Of a stretch of DNA of 64,000 bases, positions 34,101-45,903 are shown in pieces (position 1 is the stretch's first letter; every line of letters starts with the position of its first letter). Both the position numbers and the translations under genes were made by a program. This DNA comes from Zonotrichia leucophrys gambelii (Eukaryota; Chordata; Aves; Passeriformes; Passerellidae), in NCBI RefSeq assembly GCF_028769735.1, contig NC_088171.1, forward strand, positions 131,705,533-131,769,532. Direction: 5' to 3'. The notes beneath the pieces were generated by a model, which saw only the letters and a program-made list of their open reading frames with translations, was not told the DNA's origin and searched no databases.

Positions 34101-36797
34101 TTAAAGGAGGGCTTCCAGGGGAATATTTTACCACATTTTAAGAAGCTTTAAATCTACAGTTTAGTTGGCTACTTGGTGGCAGTGCCTTACTGCATGTTTA
34201 AGTATTTATTTGCCATTTTCACCTGAAATTCAACAAACTTCTGTTTAGCAACTAGAAATCCCATTTTTGACAATGAGAGGTACCAAACAAATGTTCAATT
34301 TTTCTGAGTAAAACTGGTGTTTTCTGTGGTTTCTTGAAATGTACGGGCTAATTTAAAGCACTGGAGCCACTGGAAAATAACAAGAATCATTTTATGATGG
34401 AACCCTTGAATACATACAGAGGTCATTGGTCCTTTATGCAGGGACAATGACTGGGCAACAAACTTCAGTATTACTGAGAAACTTAGAGAAAGAATAGTTG
34501 CTTGAATTTTTATTTTTACACAAGTGAGCAATGCAGAACATAAAGGTCCTCCAAGATTTGGCAAGAGCTCACAGGTAGAGCACAAGGCAGGATATCCAGA
34601 GCCTGTGACCTACAAGTCATCTCTTGCTCAGCTCCTGACAAATGCAAGTGCCTTAGTTTTACTCCACAAAATAAACCACCATACTCCATGCTATCTTCTG
34701 CTTGTCCCAAGGTACATGAACAGATTGGGGCACTCACCAAGCCACCCCTGAGGCTCAACAACTTGTCATGCCCTTGTCACATGCAGTCTGTCACTTGCCA
34801 GGTATCAAGACCGGTACCCATAGACAGGCACTAGGGCACTGGTGTATTTCTTTGCTTAAACCCATCACTTAAGCCTGTCCTTTTCCACTTTATCTACTTG
34901 TACACTCTACTTTTATCCAGTTTGACAGAGCAATGCTTTGAATTTATTTAAAACTTCAAGTTTTTAAAAACTAACAGCAGTGATCACCCTTGGGTTTGGA
35001 TACCTTTGTACACATGTGTATAAATATATACACATATCCATATGGTGGAGTGGATATAACCAGTCTGACTTCATGTGTATGCTGTGAGCAAATATGTTAA
35101 ATACCAAATAAACAGAGAAGAACATCTAATTCCTATCCCAAAGAAGAAGCTGAATAAAGTCATTTAAAAGATAGCACAGAACTCAAGGAATTAAACTAAT
35201 GTTTTGCAAATATTTCCCTCATTACTCACTTGTTTACTGTGATTCTTAACCTAGTTTTCCACAAGTGTGCTTACCCTGTCTGTCCTGTCTGTCCATCAGT
35301 TTACCCTAATTGTATTTGGCAGACAGTAGACATCTTAGAGGACACTCACACATATTTGCTGAAAATCTGAAATGTCTGATGGAAACGGGAGAAGAACTCA
35401 GCTGTTGTTTCATCTGTTTGGCAGCAGATAGCCAGTCCACAGCCATATGTTCTCTAGAAAATTAATATGTATGTGTCTCTGATCATCACACAGTGTCTTG
35501 CTCAACAGCAGAAAAAAACTTAAGTGAGCTTAGAGAACTGTGGAGGGGCATTAGACCAGAGGCAGAATTGACTGTGCTGTTTCAGAGGTAGACTGGCAGT
35601 ATGGATAGTGCTCAGGAGGGCAGGAATACAGTTTACTGCATTGAGATAAGGCATACAAGACACAGGACAACAAGCCTAGATTAAACTGTTAATTCTGCTG
35701 CTCAGGGAGTTTCAATCTTTGCACAAAAATACCAAATCCCTTCCCTCAGATCAGACTTCCTCCAGTGCTCAGGCTCCTCATCCTCTCACCATGGAAAGCC
35801 TCAACTTCCACACCTGCTTCCCCAAGAAAAATTTAGTTTGGGAACTGCCAGAAGTCTAGTATGCTGCTTGCACCAGGAGAGAGAGCACTTGGCAGCCTCT
35901 CGCTCAGCTCAGATATCTCAGACTGTGATATGTCTGGATCACACCAACTCCTGGGACTAAATCCTCCAAGTCACTCCCACACTTGAGTTCCTTCCACGGC
36001 AGTGAAGTGCATCTCCTCCGAGCCCCTGGCCTGCTCCCTCCAAAATATCACTTCCTTTAATTGGTCTTGGCTTAGGAATGAGTACAAATAAATCCATTGA
36101 TATCACAACTTAAAGCTCAGCATCTTAATGCATCAAATCTTTATATGACTAAACTTAAACTCTAAGAGATACAACATGAAGCTAGTCCACATCCATAAAT
36201 CCAGCAGTTAAAATGAAAATAATGTAGTAGAGAAAGATATTTAACCACATACAGAATAGCTAAAAGTAATTCATGCTGTCTACCCAACTACCTGCCAGCG
36301 AGGTTGTAATTCAGCTGACAGTGTTCTCAACAGATGTTGTCTGACTGTCAAAAAAAATAAAATGTCTGGGTTCATTTCCAATATAGAAATGGAATGGAAA
36401 TAAATATGAAATATTTTGCCATCTGTTACATTGCTGAGTCACTAGAGAATATTATCCCCAAATGCGCATACTTCTAGATTAATTGGTCTATAGCTGTCTG
36501 GCAACTAGAATTCAAAAAAAATTCTCCAAGGCACTGATTCCACCACATTACAGAAGATATATGGAGATGATTGCTGCAAAGAGAAATATTAGCCCAAGCA
36601 CTAGAAGAAGAAATCCTTGAAGATACGGTGCTGTCTTATTATACATTAATTAATTCCCAGATTTTTACAATGAGCCTCCTGAGACTCTGTAAATATTTTG
36701 TCTTCAGTCAAATCACTTCTTGCCTGGACTTGGTGCACAGCCTGTGCTTGCAGGGATCTCTGTGTGCTGCACAGCAGGGTGGGATTGGGGGTGAAGA
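34100..36797. other. Non-coding stretch, no feature recognised
   Basis: AT-rich, with a small TGTATA-type inverted repeat near 35012-35038 inside alternating purine/pyrimidine sequence. No gene or transposon recognised. Confidence 0.5.
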
Positions 36798-36841
36798 AAG
36801 GAGAAAGAGGGATTTCTCCCCAAGGAGAAAGAGGGATTTCT
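36798..36841. repeat. Two-copy 24-bp tandem repeat
   Basis: A 20-base string, AAGGAGAAAGAGGGATTTCT, occurs at 36798-36817 and again at 36822-36841 without mismatch. Period 24. Confidence 0.95.
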
Positions 36842-39800
36842 TGGGGTGAGACTTTGCACTTATGCGCTGTTTGAATGCAAGCCCCTAGTGGGAGCAGCAT
36901 AAGGCTCCAGGCAGTATGAAGTCTCCAGGAGCCACAAATTGTGCCAAGATAATTCATCCACTTCAAGTGGCTGTGATGGTACCCTGAAGAGCACTAAGCC
37001 TCCTCACCTTCCTTTGCGTCATTTTTTCCAGGGTGTTAATCCTCATCCCTTGTCTCACCTGGGCGTACATGCCTGGCACTCTTGGAGGTGCCTTCCAGTG
37101 CACAGGATGGGCAATGAAAGTTGCAGAGGGAAGTCATGGCAGCCTAGGAGGGCTGAGGGGCCAGGCAGGCTCCATCGTGTGTCCTGCCTGCACGAGGCCC
37201 AAGGAACCTCCATGATTTCTCTTCTAGTTGATAATACCCCTAAGCAGTGAAGTCTTTTACCTGATGGACATTCTCACGTGGCATGAAAGGATCAGGATCG
37301 CCTGCTCAAGGGTTCCATCACCTTCTCAGAGCACAGTAAAACTCCCCAATCTTTTTCAGGAGATAATGGGTAATTTTCAACACCAGCTTAGCATAAAAGA
37401 AACTGTAACCTGTCAGCTAGATCTCCTCTAGGCAGGAGATCAGTCCTCTTGCAACTCGCACAAGACCAGTCATGAGGTATTTGCTCATATCTTGCTTCAC
37501 TACATGGGGCACTTTCTCAAGTCAAGCATTAGGCCAAGGTTACCATTGTGATACTGAGATGGAAACCAATGGCCTGCACCAGGTCTGTCTCAAACCATGC
37601 CCACTATTTACCTATCTGTGCTTTACCCCATTCAAATGAGGACTTCTTTGGCAGAGAAAAGCAACTCTTTAGAAGCCCTCTTTTCTACTTCTTAATATTA
37701 TTTCCATGTGATCTTTTTTTTATTGCTAATTGTTATATGACACCCATCATCCATTGTAGAAAAAGTCAAAGAGAGCAAGTGAGCTGGGACTCTGACTCTC
37801 ACCCAGCCAGCCTCTGGGGTGAGGAGAGTTACAGCCCAGCTTATTCCTGTGAGAGCAATTAGCTACCAACCAGGATGTACCAGAAATACAGCACAAGAAC
37901 ACACTCCTCCAAGGCCCTGGGCAGCTTCAGATTACTTTGAAATCAAAGGGAAATGTGAATGTTAAAATCTCTCATCTGATCTGTAGCTTAGATAGTCTCT
38001 GTAAAGACTCTACACTTATATAGTCAAAAAGCTAAAAACTTACCACTCTTCTCAAATCTAGCAGTGTGAAGGGTGGTTGAGTACTTGAAGGAATTGCAAA
38101 CCATCCTAGACATTTTTGAAAGTAATGTGACATTTAATATCATAAATCAAAGTTTGAGAACCAGCCTTTTTGCAATTATGACATTTTATTAGGTATTTAT
38201 GAGTATTTCAATGAAGTGAACTCATTAAAAGAACATGAGTTTGTTGACTGAGGTTTTTCTGCTCTGATATTGGTTAACGCTGGTGAATAATTTAAAAGGT
38301 CCTAACCATTCAGTTTAAAAATCAGGCAGATAAAGACATCAGTTCAGATACCAGTAATCTAAAGTACTCATAGTGATAACAGGGTTTTGAGACCAGGTAC
38401 TAGAAGCAGAAAATACAAGACAAGAACTTGGCCTATTCTGTTCACCTGAAGCACATGGTCTCACTGAATTGAACAGAAAGAACAGACAAAAGACAGAAAA
38501 CGGAAGACAAGATGTGGTCAAAAACAATCCACATAGGTTACACCAGGAATCAATAACACTAAACAGCAGAAAAAAACAGTATTACACCAAGGGAGAGGGG
38601 GTAAGATGGGGGAGAAGAGCAAGTGTTATGAATAAACTCAGTAAATCAGGCTAACTCCCCAGAAAGTAAAGATAGCTCAGGCAAAATTTCCAAGGTGTTT
38701 GTAGAAAAATGCAACAAAGAAAAAGAATTTAAAGGAAGTAGAGATGGCAACATGGGGAGACTAAGAGAAAAAGAAGCAAAAGACCCTTCAGAAAAGCAAA
38801 GGTCTGTAAAGATTCAATAGGAATTATGATGCAGAGAATAGCCCATATGCCCTGAGCTTTTGGAAGAGAAGACTCAATCAAATTTAAGTCAATTATTTCA
38901 TGTGAGCATCATCATCCCAAAATTCATCATTTGCATGTTTGGTATGTCTTGGAATTGAAGTAAACCTTTCCCTGTTCTGGTCATAAGCATGTTATTTAAC
39001 AGCAAGAACTCCATTCATCAGCAGGCCAGGTTTGCCTTTTGTCATGACCAATGTTGTAGCTCTCACGCCCACCTTTCCCTGCATTTTGAAGCAAAAATAG
39101 ATCAAGATTCTCAGTTTCCCTAAGGTGCTCATGATTGCTGTTCTGCATAGTATCTTCTCACAGGAGGTTTGGTCATTATTACCTCATCCTACTGCAAAGA
39201 GAGCTTCTTCAAGGATCTGGTTCTTCCCTCTCCACCATGAGGTTCCTATCCTCTTTTCCATCTTTGAATTCCAGATGGTCATCACTTCTCACAGGATATC
39301 TAAGCAATTGTGGACCATCATGGCTGTCCCCTCTTCTAGAACTTTCTGTCAAGACAAGACTGTGTTTTGTCCCACTCCCCCTGCTCAGCATCAAGTCTTA
39401 CCCACTTTGCTATCAGGGAAATTTTGATGCTGAGGCAACAAGGAAATGCTTGAGCTATGCCAAAAGCTGTAGCTACGCAAAAAGAAGTAGCTTTCTAACA
39501 GTGAATGAAGCACTTTTGAGAAATCAGCAAATTTAGCCGAACAAGCTAACTTCAAAAGCTAACCACTATTTGAGCAGACAATCTTATAGAGCATGCACAG
39601 AAAACAGAGGTGAAAAGTCCAAGCCCAAGGAAGACCTCTTGGCCTTCATCCAAAATGACCACCAGGAGGCTGACAACCACCTCATGCAGAAACCATGCAT
39701 GTGCTACAAGGGTTTACATAATCATTAGAAACTATACTGTAATATGAAGGTTAAGAAAGTTTAATGTGCACATTAAGTAAAAAAAAGTATAAAATCTAGT

Positions 39801-42544
39801 GCTATGTGAAGAATGGACAAGTGGGTTTGTGATGGAGCTACACCCCTCACTCCCAGCATCAAATAAACAAATACCTGCTCTATAGGCCTTATACTACAGA
39901 GTACTGTTTTCTTGCCTAGTTTGTGGGCATCAGTATCCAAAATAGAGTTTAAGGTTTTTTTCCCTTGAATTACAGATGTCCAGGGCAGAGTCTCTGTTCC
40001 CGGGTAGCAAACATTGTCTTTTCTTACAAAGTAACTTTCAGAATACACCAGGTACTTAAGGTGTCCTGTGGGTACCTACTCACCTGTGTGTGCACAGATG
40101 AAAGATCCAGGATGAGTCACTTCTTTCAGAGGATATCTCTTAGAGCTGAAAAACTCATTGTATAGGTTTTATAAAGATAAGTGAGTGCTCTGGAGGGTTG
40201 GACTGTGGGATTTTTCTTCTGATAATAATATTGGAAGCTATGATAGCTTTCCTCTCCTTGCCTTTTTTCTTTTCTGACGCTTTTCTTAATGGGACTTCAT
40301 TTGCCACATGCACATCTTGGGCACACAGTGCCCAAGACATCTTAAGTGTTTCTGTTTGTGATACTGGTGATGATTTTCTTCCTGTCTGGTAGAAAGGGAA
40401 ACATCCGAACTCCTTTTCTAACCTGTCACAATATGTCACTCTATTTTTATACTCTCCCCAAAGCATTCACTGCAGTCATTGCTGGGTATTTGCCCTGTGG
40501 TCCAGCACAACTACTCTTATATTCCTGCCTCCTCATCTCCAGTATTCTGGGAGTGGACATGGCAGCTTTCCAATGTTTACAGCCTGTGCCTGTGTGCTGT
40601 TTCTGCCTGCCAGAAAGGGTCAGCTTGACTCTCAATGACCTGGATGTGTACAAGCCAACAGGATTCCCTAGAACAAGAACTAAAAACTGCAGTGACATTT
40701 TATTCACTGCAAGAGACAGATGCAGCATGATAACAGGTACCCAGCAATGTGCTGGAATTGAAGGTTTATAAAATTAATCTGGACGGTGCGATGTCTGACC
40801 TGATCTAGAGGTGCAACAGCCCTGTATTCAGCAGGCAGTGAATTTTCCCACCAACATTACTTTCAGTGGTGTTCTCATGATTTTGAACTGGACACTTGAA
40901 GAAAAAGGACAGCTCCGAGGTGGCTTTCAGTCACTGATAGGGAATCCATCTTTCCAGTTGTGTTTATCTCCTTTATTAATTTCTGTAGCTTGCATCAAAG
41001 ACACAGTCTGTCTGTCTCTTTTGATGCCAGACCCACTGGGGAGAAGTTCTTGGCAGACCCCTAAATGTCAGTGCTTGTGTCTTCTCAGGTTGGGCAAGAT
41101 CAAGTTCATGGTGTTCTGGAGGGTTTTTTTAAATAAAGAAGAGAATAGAACAAAACAGAACTTGAATGTTCAGTTGGCAAATACAGAACAATGAATCAAC
41201 TCATAGATTATTACACAATACACGAGATAGCTAAAATAAACACATATTATACAGGTAAAATGCTTAAAAATAAAATAAGGCTGCAAGTTACACTTCCTTT
41301 TCAGCTGCATTCCCCTAGGAAAGTCAGTACTCATGCTAATTAAGAACGCTTACTTAATGCTGGATGTTTTTTCTCTAAGAATAGTGAATGTTTCTATAAA
41401 TTGAACAAGCAAAGGCGCACTTGGAAATGGGATAAGAGAGAAAACTTAGCTACTAATGCTACAACGAAAGTCTCCCACTCTGATGTGTGTGAATGAAATC
41501 TCACATGCTTGATTTCTAGGCTTTTTTTGGCAAATATGGTCATCACGAAACGGAGAGGAAAAAGAGGAGAAAGACTTTAAGGGGAAAAAAAGTAGAGTAA
41601 GTCTGTGCAGCTTGTTTTACTCTGCTGCTGGTGAAATGATGATTTGTTTCCAAATAGCCCCACAGCTCCCAATAGCTCTGACTGGCTATTACTCCACTGT
41701 TCAGGCAAGTTGCTAATGGCTTTGCATTTTCTTTTATTGTCATCAAGAGTGTCTGGAGTTCATTAAGAATTACAGGAATAGCCTCCATGCTTTTCAAACT
41801 AGATTTGGGAATATAAGCAGAAGGGACCAGTGATTATGGGCTTTGCTAATTCTGTGGTAGCCCATCACAATCATTGGAAGAGTGAATAAGAAAAACAGCC
41901 ACTTGGGAAGTTGTGAGAAGTTGTAAGTAAGTAAAATAAACCGTTGTGAAAATGGAACCCAATATACCTTTTTTGGTAACTGTTACATTTAAAAGTCCTA
42001 TCAAAACCAAAAATAAACTAAAAAGATAGCATTTTCAATAGCTATAAACTAAAAGAAAACCTTCTATTCTATGAAATTAAAATCAAATACTTGCACCCAC
42101 TCACACACTTTAACGGACCATAAAGATCTAACAGTGGCAACGTTTACTTAAAAGAGCTCATAAGACACAATCCTCTTCCTAATGGGGAAAGAATGCATGC
42201 TGAAAACCCAGAGGACAGCTCAGCGAGCTGCTCACAGAGAAATTAGATACCACATAAAAATATTACACTGACTCAAACATGGGACAGAAGAAGAAAATAT
42301 TGCCATTGAGGTTTTATTTTCTCTTCTATTACTTCTCAGCATGTAATATGTTTTTAAAGAGTCAGGAATGTACTGAAACATTTAATTCAGATTCTCAGAA
42401 TTTAAATCCTTTACATGTAGCAGTCTTGATACCTTCCATGCATTTTTCCTTACCTGTAAGTATTACTTCTAACCAGATATTGAACTAGGCACTTCTACTC
42501 CAAATGCATGAAATGCTAATTGAAATGAGGCTGGATCCCAGTGA
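36842..42544. other. Non-coding stretch, no feature recognised
   Basis: Mixed AT-rich sequence. Frames at 39135-39536 and 40346-40771 (plus, 133 and 141 codons) show no domain and no supporting context. No repeat supported. Confidence 0.5.
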
Positions 42545-42670
42545 AGACTTCTGGACTATGGAATAATCTCCCAGAAGAGGTGATGTAGAATAAACTGCTT
42601 CAGAAATGAAAAAGTAGACCAGACAAGGTACTAAGAAACATAACCGTGAAAACAATCCCCTAATACAGGG
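42545..42670 (+). mobile_element. Possible ancient CR1 tail fragment
   Basis: The phrase at about 42555-42585 translates as LWNNLPEEV, the counterpart of the conserved W.RLP.EVV segment near the end of CR1 ORF2. It is followed by a decayed stretch with DKV-like spacing. No 3' terminal repeat is visible. This is recall of a pattern in old vertebrate CR1 families and is tentative. Confidence 0.4.
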
Positions 42671-43491
42671 ACAGCACCTTGCTTATCTTTAAGAGCTGAT
42701 GTGGTATTCTGCAACTTGTAATCCTTTGCTCTCCCTGGGAAAGCATCTGAAAAGTGATAGACCTGCTCACCTGGTCACTATGGGCTCACTTACTGACAGG
42801 CACTGGTCCTCTGCAGATGGTGCAATTCACTTAACTGACCATTTTACTTTCATCTGAACCTGGCAAAGAATAGAGTTCAGCATAATAACAAATTAAGAGT
42901 TGGCTGGGGACAGAAAAAGCAAACAGGAGCAAGAGCTCATGGCTGTGCAACACTTCTCCTGCCATCAATCTGGCCACCTACCACTGTCCCCTCACCCCAA
43001 AAGGCAGTTTCCACTCCTTGCCTTTGCAGTTTTCAGTCGTCCCACACCCTCCAGTGCTATTGCACAGCAGAGGGAAAGGGAACTGAGTGCCCCAACATTC
43101 TAAGGGGAAATTTTCCTAGAGTTACTAGAGGAGAAGACAGTGTTCACAAACACTGATGAGCAACGCTGGACACATTGCAGGATTGGACCAAAGGGACAAA
43201 ACGCCTGTTGAACTGAATGTGAGCAGATACCAGGGGCTTAAGCTGTGGCTGACTGAATTGAACAAAGCCTGGGAGGTGAGAACATGGCCATTACTACAAT
43301 AAGTCTACATGTTTTGATCTACACTATAAGGATGAGCATTATCAGGAGTAGCGATCAGGGCACACACATTCCCCTGGAGATTAATCACTGTTTGGAAAGA
43401 GCTGAGGGACAGACAGCCTTAGGGCATTAACCCCAAATGGCCAATAATCCCCCAAAAAGCCATCTACCCATGCCTTTGTCACTATTAAAAA

Positions 43492-43494
<3 letters not shown>
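42671..43494. other. Non-coding stretch, possible LTR-like segment at its end
   Basis: No gene seen. Sequence from about 43190 to 43494 has the feel of a retroviral U3 region and ends in CTATTAAAAAGG, which could act as a TATA element. I cannot define LTR ends with confidence. Confidence 0.25.

Positions 43495-43569
<75 letters not shown>
43495..43569. repeat. Poly(A) homopolymer (A75)
   Basis: An uninterrupted run of 75 A, by far the longest homopolymer in the window. Poly-Phe open frames on the minus strand are translations of it. The exact length may be unstable or a product of sequencing and assembly. Confidence 0.97.
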
Positions 43570-43570
<1 letters not shown>

Positions 43571-45859
43571 ACTTTGAAAGGGAAAGGGACAGACTGAAAA
43601 CGAGTATTTTCTTTTTCTTTCCTGTGGGGCAGTTCTGATGTGTGCAACAAGCCAAATCAATCAAATATTGAAGTATTGAATTTTCCTTTTCCTCCTCTCT
43701 CTTAAGAATAAAAGTAAATACAGAAATTTCAACTATAAGAAAGTGAGGGGAAGAGATGGATGGAAATATTGCTGGGCTTTAAGCTTTAATTTTATCCATT
43801 AAAAGGCCACGTCGATCTGACCACTGTGATCAGTTTGTGAGATTCAAAATAGAAGAAATGATCCTCGTACGAGGTGCAACTGACTCCCAAGATATCTGTA
43901 TACACATAAAGTGAAATAATTAGACCTTGAATGAAAAATCTTGACAGTACAAAGAAAGACCATGATCTAATATCAGAACAAAGTTAACAGATGTCATTAA
44001 GTGAGACGATTAGCCGATGACGGAAGGTCGCACCCAGTTTACTTTTCACAGTTGACAGATCAAAGTTATTCCTTCAGTTTGAGCAAAGACTAAATACAGT
44101 TACCCTAGGAAAATCCTTTCACATAACATTAAGTCTCTCCCTGTCTTGTGTTTCTTAGACATGAGTTGTCAGGAAAAATACTAGTGAAACAGTACAGAGC
44201 AAGGGCAACCAGCTCACAGTGAATGGAAATTCCCTTAGTAGTAGGTAAAAAAAAATGTGTAATTGTATCCAGTGGCCTTTACACTCATGTGAATCACATG
44301 CCTGAGATATTATACACCTGACTCTAGCACGAGTCATGCAGCTGAATTGAGAGAAGCCATTAAGCCACATCCTGAGACACATCCAGCCTCCAAGGTCCCC
44401 TCTGATGCCAATTCTCAATGTCCACCCTCACCCACATTCCCCTCTCTGCCGCAACCCTTGCCTCACTCATTATCACTCTAACCCATTATCCTTTGCTTGG
44501 GCACAAGGCCAGGAAGCGTCATCCCCATTGCAAGTGGTTATGGGCTGGGTGCCACTGGGAAACAAGGGGACAGGTGGCACAGGGAGAAGCACAGCTGCCT
44601 TTCCTCTTGTAAAGCCCCAGCCTGGCACCCAGAGACCACCCTGTACTCTGCTAGTCTCAACAAGTCCCCTCAAGTCAGTCTCCACCAGTGTCAGGACAGC
44701 AGCACAGCATCACCACCAGCTCTGGGGACACACCACTGCTCAGCCAGCATCACCCCCCTCATGCCCAGGTGGGCACCCAGCTCGACTAATGCATGCTGCA
44801 AATAGCAGCTCGGGTTGCCATAATTCCTTTTTTAGCATTAGATTTTTACATAGTATCTGTCCAAGTTTCGGAGAGCTGCTGTTAGTGTTGGGCTTTGCTC
44901 CTGTTTTTTCTTGCTTGTTTTTCAGAACTGGCAGAAAAGGCAATATTTAAAACTCAGATTTTAAACCTGACCTACTTCATACCTTTTCTGTTACAAAGTG
45001 TGCTAAATTTTACATTGGTTTTCACTAGGACAGAGACTGAATTTTTGCACATGCAGTCTTGAAATCTAAAGTGAAAAAACACACAGGAAATATCCTCACC
45101 TTCAGTAAATTCACTTTAGTCCAGCTGTGCATCCAATATGTGTCAATTTACTTAATAACACCATAATATAATATGCAGTATGGTACAACATTTATTTTCT
45201 TTTGTCCGTTCAGTCTACAGGCTTGATTGGATTGGTTTAAAAACTATGAGCCGTTATCTCAATGCTACCCACTTTTACAAGCTTTCAATAATGCATGTGC
45301 CCCCATCTAAAGAAAAGGGAAACGCTAGCCTCCAAATAAGTCACAGAACAGGTAATAAAAACATGCTCATGCAATAATAAATAAAGGGAAAAATAACACA
45401 TTTATACTGCAATAAATATATTCATAAACTCAGTGTGGTAGAGTTTCAATAGGCTGCAATTCTACAAATATTCTACAAAATCCAAAGTCAGCTAAAGTTA
45501 CCATTTGGATGCAGAGAGACTAGCATTAAAGAATGTTTTAAAATGCAGAAAGATTATGCTGGCCACTGCCCTGTGCAAACTGGAGGATTTGTTGCCTGCC
45601 AAACCTGCTACAGGATGAGAATCAAGACATTCAGACCCTGACAGGGAAGAATGATTGCTTCATTGTGTGAAGGTATTCCTGTTACATGAAGCACACCAGC
45701 AGGGTTCTTCATCAGAGAAGTGCACAGTGGATTATAAAATGTCTTAACTGTGGTCCTCAGGAATTTCAGCAGTTATCAAAGTAAGAGGACCAAAGAAAGT
45801 GGTGCCTAACAGAGAAAAGAAAGGAAGGATTTAACCTTTGTCCTGAGGGTGATAAAATA
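43570..45859. other. Non-coding stretch, with a possible conserved element and a GC-rich frame
   Basis: 43800-44110 carries an unusual number of CpGs and transcription-factor-like sites for its surroundings (see findings). 44405-44950 contains the longest plus-strand frame in the window (181 codons), rich in Pro, Ser and His and without a domain, inside a GC-rich patch. I do not call it a gene. Confidence 0.4.
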
Positions 45860-45903
45860 GCATCACATGGCTGAAAATCAGTCTAACTTCAGCCATGTGA
45901 TGC
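45860..45903. repeat. Perfect 16-bp inverted repeat (hairpin)
   Basis: GCATCACATGGCTGAA at 45860-45875 and its exact reverse complement at 45888-45903 are separated by a 12-base loop. One mismatch and a G-T pair outward allow a further three base pairs. The stem is shorter than a typical pre-microRNA. No transposon ends or terminator context seen. Confidence 0.95.

Noticed and set aside
40346..40771. 141-codon plus-strand frame with a hydrophobic start
   Set aside because: The start is Phe/Leu/Val-rich because of T-rich DNA. No signal-peptide logic, no domain and no supporting signals.
43381..43660. Poly-Phe proteins on the minus strand
   Set aside because: They are translations of the A75 homopolymer.
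43871..43882. 12-base palindrome CCTCGTACGAGG
   Set aside because: Six-base arms are expected many times by chance. It is kept only as part of the candidate conserved element.
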